Of a stretch of 9,909 bases of DNA, positions 6,810-9,909 are shown piece by piece. Each line of letters opens with the position of its first letter. Position 1 is the first letter of the stretch. Source of the stretch: Nitrospira sp. (lineage in GTDB: Bacteria; Nitrospirota; Nitrospiria; Nitrospirales; Nitrospiraceae); assembly GCA_025935475.1 (NCBI GenBank), contig JAICVE010000077.1, positions 1-9,909 of the forward strand, in the 5' to 3' direction. The notes beneath the pieces are model-generated. The model made no database searches. It was given only the letters and a program-made list of their open reading frames with translations, and had not been told where the DNA came from. Made by a program: the position numbers and the translations under genes.

Positions 6810-7478
6810 ATGATTCAACTCGTCCATGTCACCAAACAATACGACCGACGTCTGGCGCTGTCGGACGTCAGTCTGGAGGTCCAAAAGGGTGAATTCGTCT
6901 TATTGATGGGGCCCAGCGGCGCGGGGAAATCGACGCTCCTGCGAATGTTGATCGGTGCCGAACGGCCCGACCACGGGCAGGTCGTCGTGAACGGCAAGAA
7001 TGTCGGCACACTGAAGGCGTCTGAAATCCCGTATCTCCGGCGCAAGGTGGGGACGGTCTTTCAGGATTTCCAGCTGCTCGGCAAAAAATCCGTCTTTGAA
7101 AACGTGGCCCTGCCGTTGCTCGTCCAAGGCGTGTCCCAGACGGACATCAAGCGAAAAGTCACGGAAGCGTTACGGGCGGTCGGCGTAGAACACAAGCGGG
7201 AGCAATTGCCGATGAGTCTGTCGACCGGTGAGCAGCAGCGGGTCTGTATTGCGCGGGCCATTGTGAACGGACCTGTCGTGCTCTTGGCGGACGAACCGAC
7301 GGGCAATCTGGATCCGGCCCTGACCGGAGAGATCATCGAGCTGTTCAAGCTGATCAACGCCCGCGGCACAACGGTTCTGGTGGCCACGCATGACCCCTCC
7401 GTCATGAGGCAGGTCAATCGACGCGTCGTCACGCTCGTGCAGGGATCACTGATGCCGGAGCAACGAGTCACTCTATGA
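6810..7478 (+). CDS. ftsE: Cell division ATP-binding protein FtsE
   Basis: FtsE is the ATPase of the FtsEX complex, an ABC-type mechanotransmitter at the division septum that controls peptidoglycan hydrolases. The 222-residue product carries Walker A GPSGAGKST (34-42), Q-loop Gln85 (FQDFQLL), signature LSTGEQQR (137-144), Walker B with Asp161-Glu162 (VLLADEPTGNLD), and H-loop His194 (ATHD). The family signature is normally LSGGEQQR; the first Gly is Thr here, while the Ser and second Gly that contact ATP remain. It starts 6 nt after yraN with a weak GAGAG Shine-Dalgarno. The stop overlaps the ftsX start by 4 nt (ATGA), implying translational coupling. Confidence 0.97.
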   Translation: MIQLVHVTKQYDRRLALSDVSLEVQKGEFVLLMGPSGAGKSTLLRMLIGAERPDHGQVVVNGKNVGTLKASEIPYLRRKVGTVFQDFQLLGKKSVFENVALPLLVQGVSQTDIKRKVTEALRAVGVEHKREQLPMSLSTGEQQRVCIARAIVNGPVVLLADEPTGNLDPALTGEIIELFKLINARGTTVLVATHDPSVMRQVNRRVVTLVQGSLMPEQRVTL

Positions 7479-8377
7479 TGAGAACGTTGTTCTATCTTCT
7501 CCGCGAGGCCTGGGCCAATATCTGGACCAATCGCACGACCACCGTGGTGGCGATTTTTACGACGGCGTTTACCCTCGCTTGCGTCGGCATCTTTCTGTTG
7601 TTGTACGTGAACCTGCGTGCCGCCGCCGGCTGGCTCCAGGAGGACATCAAGATCATGGTGTATCTGGATGATCGGGCCGTGGCCTCCACGGTTTCCGAGC
7701 TTGACCGGCAGCTGCGGGCCGATCGTGCCGTCTCGGCGTTGCATTTTGTTTCCAAGGAGCAAGCGCTCGGAGAATTCCGGACCCAATTTCCCTCCGATTC
7801 GCATCTTCTGGAAGGGCTTGGTCAGAACCCCTTGCCAGCCTCCTTCGTCGTGACATTGAGTCCGCCCTTCCGGTCACCGGAAGCCGTCAAACGGTGGGCC
7901 GAACGGATCGGTGGGCTCGCGGGGGTCGAGAAAGTGGATTATAATCAGGATTGGATCGATGCTCTGTCCACCATCATACGGTCCATTGAGCTAGTCGCCA
8001 TCGGGATCGGCCTTATCCTCTCGGCGGCCGCCGTGACGATCATCGCCAACACGATCAGGCTGACGTTGTTTGCCCGCCGGCACGAAATTGCCATTCTGCG
8101 GTTGATCGGCGCCACGAAGACCTTCATTCGCGTTCCCTATTTATTGGAAGGTGCGGTGCTCGGAGGACTGGGAAGCGCCTGCTCGTTGTTCATGCTCAAC
8201 GCACTGTACGAACTGTTTCGGCATCAAATGCGGACGACGGGACGATTGCGCGGCCTCGAGCAGCTCACGATGTTTTTTCCGCTTTCCATCTGTCTGTTGC
8301 TCGTTGGCGTGGGTATCGTCCTCGGCTTCGCTGGCAGCTTCGTTTCCTTGCGGCGATTCGATGAGGCCAAGGTATGA
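7475..8377 (+). CDS. ftsX: Cell division protein FtsX
   Basis: FtsX is the membrane partner of FtsE; its periplasmic domain binds amidase activators such as EnvC. The 300-residue protein has the standard four membrane segments: near 22-45, 170-195, 217-240 and 264-290. A large extracytoplasmic loop (about 47-165) includes IKIMVYLDDRA and FVSKEQALGEF. The intracellular RRHEIAILRLIGATKTFIR stretch, next to TM2, is a hallmark of the FtsX permease fold. It overlaps ftsE by 4 nt and ends in a 4-nt ATGA overlap with envC. Tight coupling of all three genes fits their acting as one complex. Confidence 0.96.
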   Translation: MMRTLFYLLREAWANIWTNRTTTVVAIFTTAFTLACVGIFLLLYVNLRAAAGWLQEDIKIMVYLDDRAVASTVSELDRQLRADRAVSALHFVSKEQALGEFRTQFPSDSHLLEGLGQNPLPASFVVTLSPPFRSPEAVKRWAERIGGLAGVEKVDYNQDWIDALSTIIRSIELVAIGIGLILSAAAVTIIANTIRLTLFARRHEIAILRLIGATKTFIRVPYLLEGAVLGGLGSACSLFMLNALYELFRHQMRTTGRLRGLEQLTMFFPLSICLLLVGVGIVLGFAGSFVSLRRFDEAKV

Positions 8378-9552
8378 GATGGTGCCGATCGTACTCGATT
8401 GGAGCGGTGCTGGTGATCGTGCTTTGTACACCGCCCGGCGTTTCCGCCGATTCCATCAATGAGAAAATTGACAGGGAACGCAAGACGCTGGAGCAGCTCA
8501 AAGACCAAATCGAAGAAAAGCGGCGGCAGGCGGACGAGGCGGGGAAAAAGCGCGAGTCCATCCTACAAGGCATACAAACACTGGATGAGCGACATGTGCG
8601 CTACCGGCAGTCCCACCAGGAGATCAGCCGAAAACTCCGCAAAAAAGACCAGGAGATCGAGTCGATCAATGCGCAGATCGCACGCTTACGGGAGGGTGTG
8701 CAGGTCCGCCAGGAGGCGATTCTCGCGCGATTGCGTGTTCAATATATGGAAGGGCGGTTCGGGCATTGGAAACCGCTGCTCGCGTCGGACTCGTACGGAG
8801 ATTTCCAGCGGCGCCTCCGCTATCTGTCGGCGGTTTCCGGGCGCGACTACGGCCTCATCGAGACCTTCAAAACCGACATGGCCAACATGCAGGAGGCAGA
8901 GCGACAGCGAGAAGCCGCGCGGGTGGGGATGCTGGCGTACAAACGCACCACCGAGAAGCATCTCGATGAGATCAAGACGGTCAAGAAAGAGAAGAAATTG
9001 TATCTGGCGAAGCTCACTCAGGAGAAAGAATCGTACGAACGGGCACTGCAGGAATTAGAGCGATCGGCTGCGCGCATCGACAGTTTGTTGCGGGAGTTGG
9101 AGCAACGCCGTAGGGCGGCAGCGGCCAAGCCGCCGTCCGGCTCTCTGCCAAAGGGGGTCAAGGGCGGTCTGCCATGGCCAGCCGAGGGCAGCGTGCTGAC
9201 TCACTTCGGCCGGCAAAAGCACCCGACCTTCAACACCTACGTCCAACGGAAGGGGATTGAGATTCGCACAACGGAAGGAAGTGCCATCCATGCGGTCATG
9301 GCAGGGACCGTCGTCTATGCGGACTGGTTGAAAGGCTACGGACTCGTTATAATCCTCGATCATGCCAACGGCTTCTTTTCGCTCTACGCCCATGCCTCAA
9401 AAATCCTTACGACGGTGGGAGTGGTCGTTACAGCCGGGCAGGCGATCGGTGAGACGGGTGACACGGGCATGACGGGGGAAAATACTTTATACTTTGAATT
9501 GCGCGAAGGAACCGAACCGGTCGATCCTCTCCAGTGGTTGGCGAGACGCTAG
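8374..9552 (+). CDS. envC: EnvC-like murein hydrolase activator (degenerate LytM domain)
   Basis: EnvC is a periplasmic protein that, when driven by FtsEX, activates cell-wall amidases during daughter-cell separation. The 392-residue product has a Sec signal peptide (1-25, cut after VSA). Next is a long Lys/Arg/Glu-rich coiled coil (about 26-245), then a Pro-rich linker and a LytM/M23 domain (about 265-392). The zinc and catalytic residues are largely missing: RKGIE (292-296) replaces HxGxD, and TLYFEL (Tyr373) replaces HxHF; only His340 is kept. E. coli EnvC has the same loss, so this is most likely an activator, not a peptidase. Leu, not Gly or Ala, precedes Cys18, so it is not a lipoprotein. 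ATG 8374 overlaps the ftsX stop. Confidence 0.93.
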   Translation: MRWCRSYSIGAVLVIVLCTPPGVSADSINEKIDRERKTLEQLKDQIEEKRRQADEAGKKRESILQGIQTLDERHVRYRQSHQEISRKLRKKDQEIESINAQIARLREGVQVRQEAILARLRVQYMEGRFGHWKPLLASDSYGDFQRRLRYLSAVSGRDYGLIETFKTDMANMQEAERQREAARVGMLAYKRTTEKHLDEIKTVKKEKKLYLAKLTQEKESYERALQELERSAARIDSLLRELEQRRRAAAAKPPSGSLPKGVKGGLPWPAEGSVLTHFGRQKHPTFNTYVQRKGIEIRTTEGSAIHAVMAGTVVYADWLKGYGLVIILDHANGFFSLYAHASKILTTVGVVVTAGQAIGETGDTGMTGENTLYFELREGTEPVDPLQWLARR

Positions 9553-9601
9553 AAACAAAGACAACAGAGCAACACAAGACTGTGCGGGCGAAAGGACGCG
9601 T

Positions 9602-9909
9602 ATGATGGAACAGAACCAACGGCGGCGATTCTGGATGCTGGGGCCAATGGTCATGGTGGCCTTGCTGTCCGGCGTATTGATCGGCAAGGGCTGGGAACGG
9701 ACCGGCCATGCCACCGAGACCTACGAGGAATTGAGAACGTTTTCGGAGGTCTTGACGCAGGTTCAGAAAAACTATGTCGACGACACGAAGGTCAAGGATC
9801 TCGTCCAAGGCGCCATTCGTGGCATGCTCTCGACGCTCGATCCGCACTCGGCCTACATGACGCCCGAGATGTACAAAGAAATGCAAGTCGAGACCAAGGG
9901 AGAGTTCGG
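9602..9909 (+). CDS. ctpA: S41 family C-terminal processing peptidase, 5' part
   Basis: The frame from ATG 9602 stays open to the window edge, giving 102 visible codons. It encodes an N-terminal signal or membrane anchor (basic NQRRRFW, then hydrophobic residues about 11-28). Next is the CTP N-terminal helical region, with YEELRTFSEVLTQVQKNYVD, LVQGAIRGMLSTLDPHSAYM and MYKEMQVETKGEF. These are typical of tail-specific (Prc/CtpA) proteases that trim envelope proteins and, in some species, peptidoglycan hydrolases. The PDZ domain and Ser/Lys catalytic dyad lie outside the window. AAAGGA (9591-9596) lies 5 nt upstream; ATG 9605 is an equivalent alternative start. The 49-nt gap to envC is the longest since rplS. 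It may be co-transcribed with ftsEX-envC. Confidence 0.93.
   Translation, partial: MMEQNQRRRFWMLGPMVMVALLSGVLIGKGWERTGHATETYEELRTFSEVLTQVQKNYVDDTKVKDLVQGAIRGMLSTLDPHSAYMTPEMYKEMQVETKGEF

Noticed and set aside
7061..7804. 247-residue minus-strand open frame across ftsE and ftsX
   Set aside because: It is antisense to the conserved FtsE signature and Walker B region and the FtsX N-terminus; no motifs or start signals support it.
9488..9493. TATACT as a -10 box for a ctpA promoter
   Set aside because: No acceptable -35 box lies 16-18 nt upstream, and the string lies in the envC codons for the conserved LYFEL motif.

Overview
This window is a conserved housekeeping stretch of a GC-rich (about 60% by eye) Gram-negative-type chromosome. 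I see no mobile element, CRISPR array, tRNA, rRNA or defence system. The mix of genes points to Nitrospirota, most likely a Nitrospira-like organism. These are a DUF4321 membrane protein, an ffh-rpsP-rimM-trmD-rplS-rnhB-yraN block, and a ftsE-ftsX-envC-ctpA block whose CtpA N-terminus looks like those of Nitrospira. That assignment rests on remembered protein resemblance, not a search.

Layout: positions 1-1707 hold the 3' part of uvrB (nucleotide excision repair) on the + strand. It converges on a small membrane protein of the DUF4321 type on the - strand (1739-1999). A 210-bp divergent control region (2000-2209) follows. It has back-to-back sigma70-like promoters, one for DUF4321 and one for ffh, and a terminator-like hairpin just before the ffh start codon. 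From ffh (2210) to the right edge every gene lies on the + strand.

The + strand run reads: ffh (SRP GTPase), rpsP (S16), rimM (30S maturation), trmD (tRNA m1G37 methyltransferase), rplS (L19), rnhB (RNase HII), yraN (UPF0102), ftsE and ftsX (ABC-type divisome complex), envC (degenerate LytM activator of amidases), and ctpA (S41 C-terminal processing protease, cut by the edge). Gaps from rpsP to envC are 1 to 36 nt or are overlaps (ftsE/ftsX and ftsX/envC overlap by 4 nt, rnhB/yraN by 14 nt), so this looks like one long operon. A 106-nt hairpin-bearing gap after ffh and a 49-nt gap before ctpA are the only likely internal control points.

Functionally the run joins protein targeting and translation to envelope remodelling. 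Ffh directs nascent membrane proteins, and RimM, TrmD, S16 and L19 support the ribosome. FtsEX drives EnvC to switch on septal peptidoglycan amidases, and CtpA-type proteases often trim envelope hydrolases. The points most worth a second look are the hairpin in the ffh leader, the altered GTPase motifs of Ffh, the Glu in place of a catalytic Asp in TrmD, and the altered ABC signature of FtsE.
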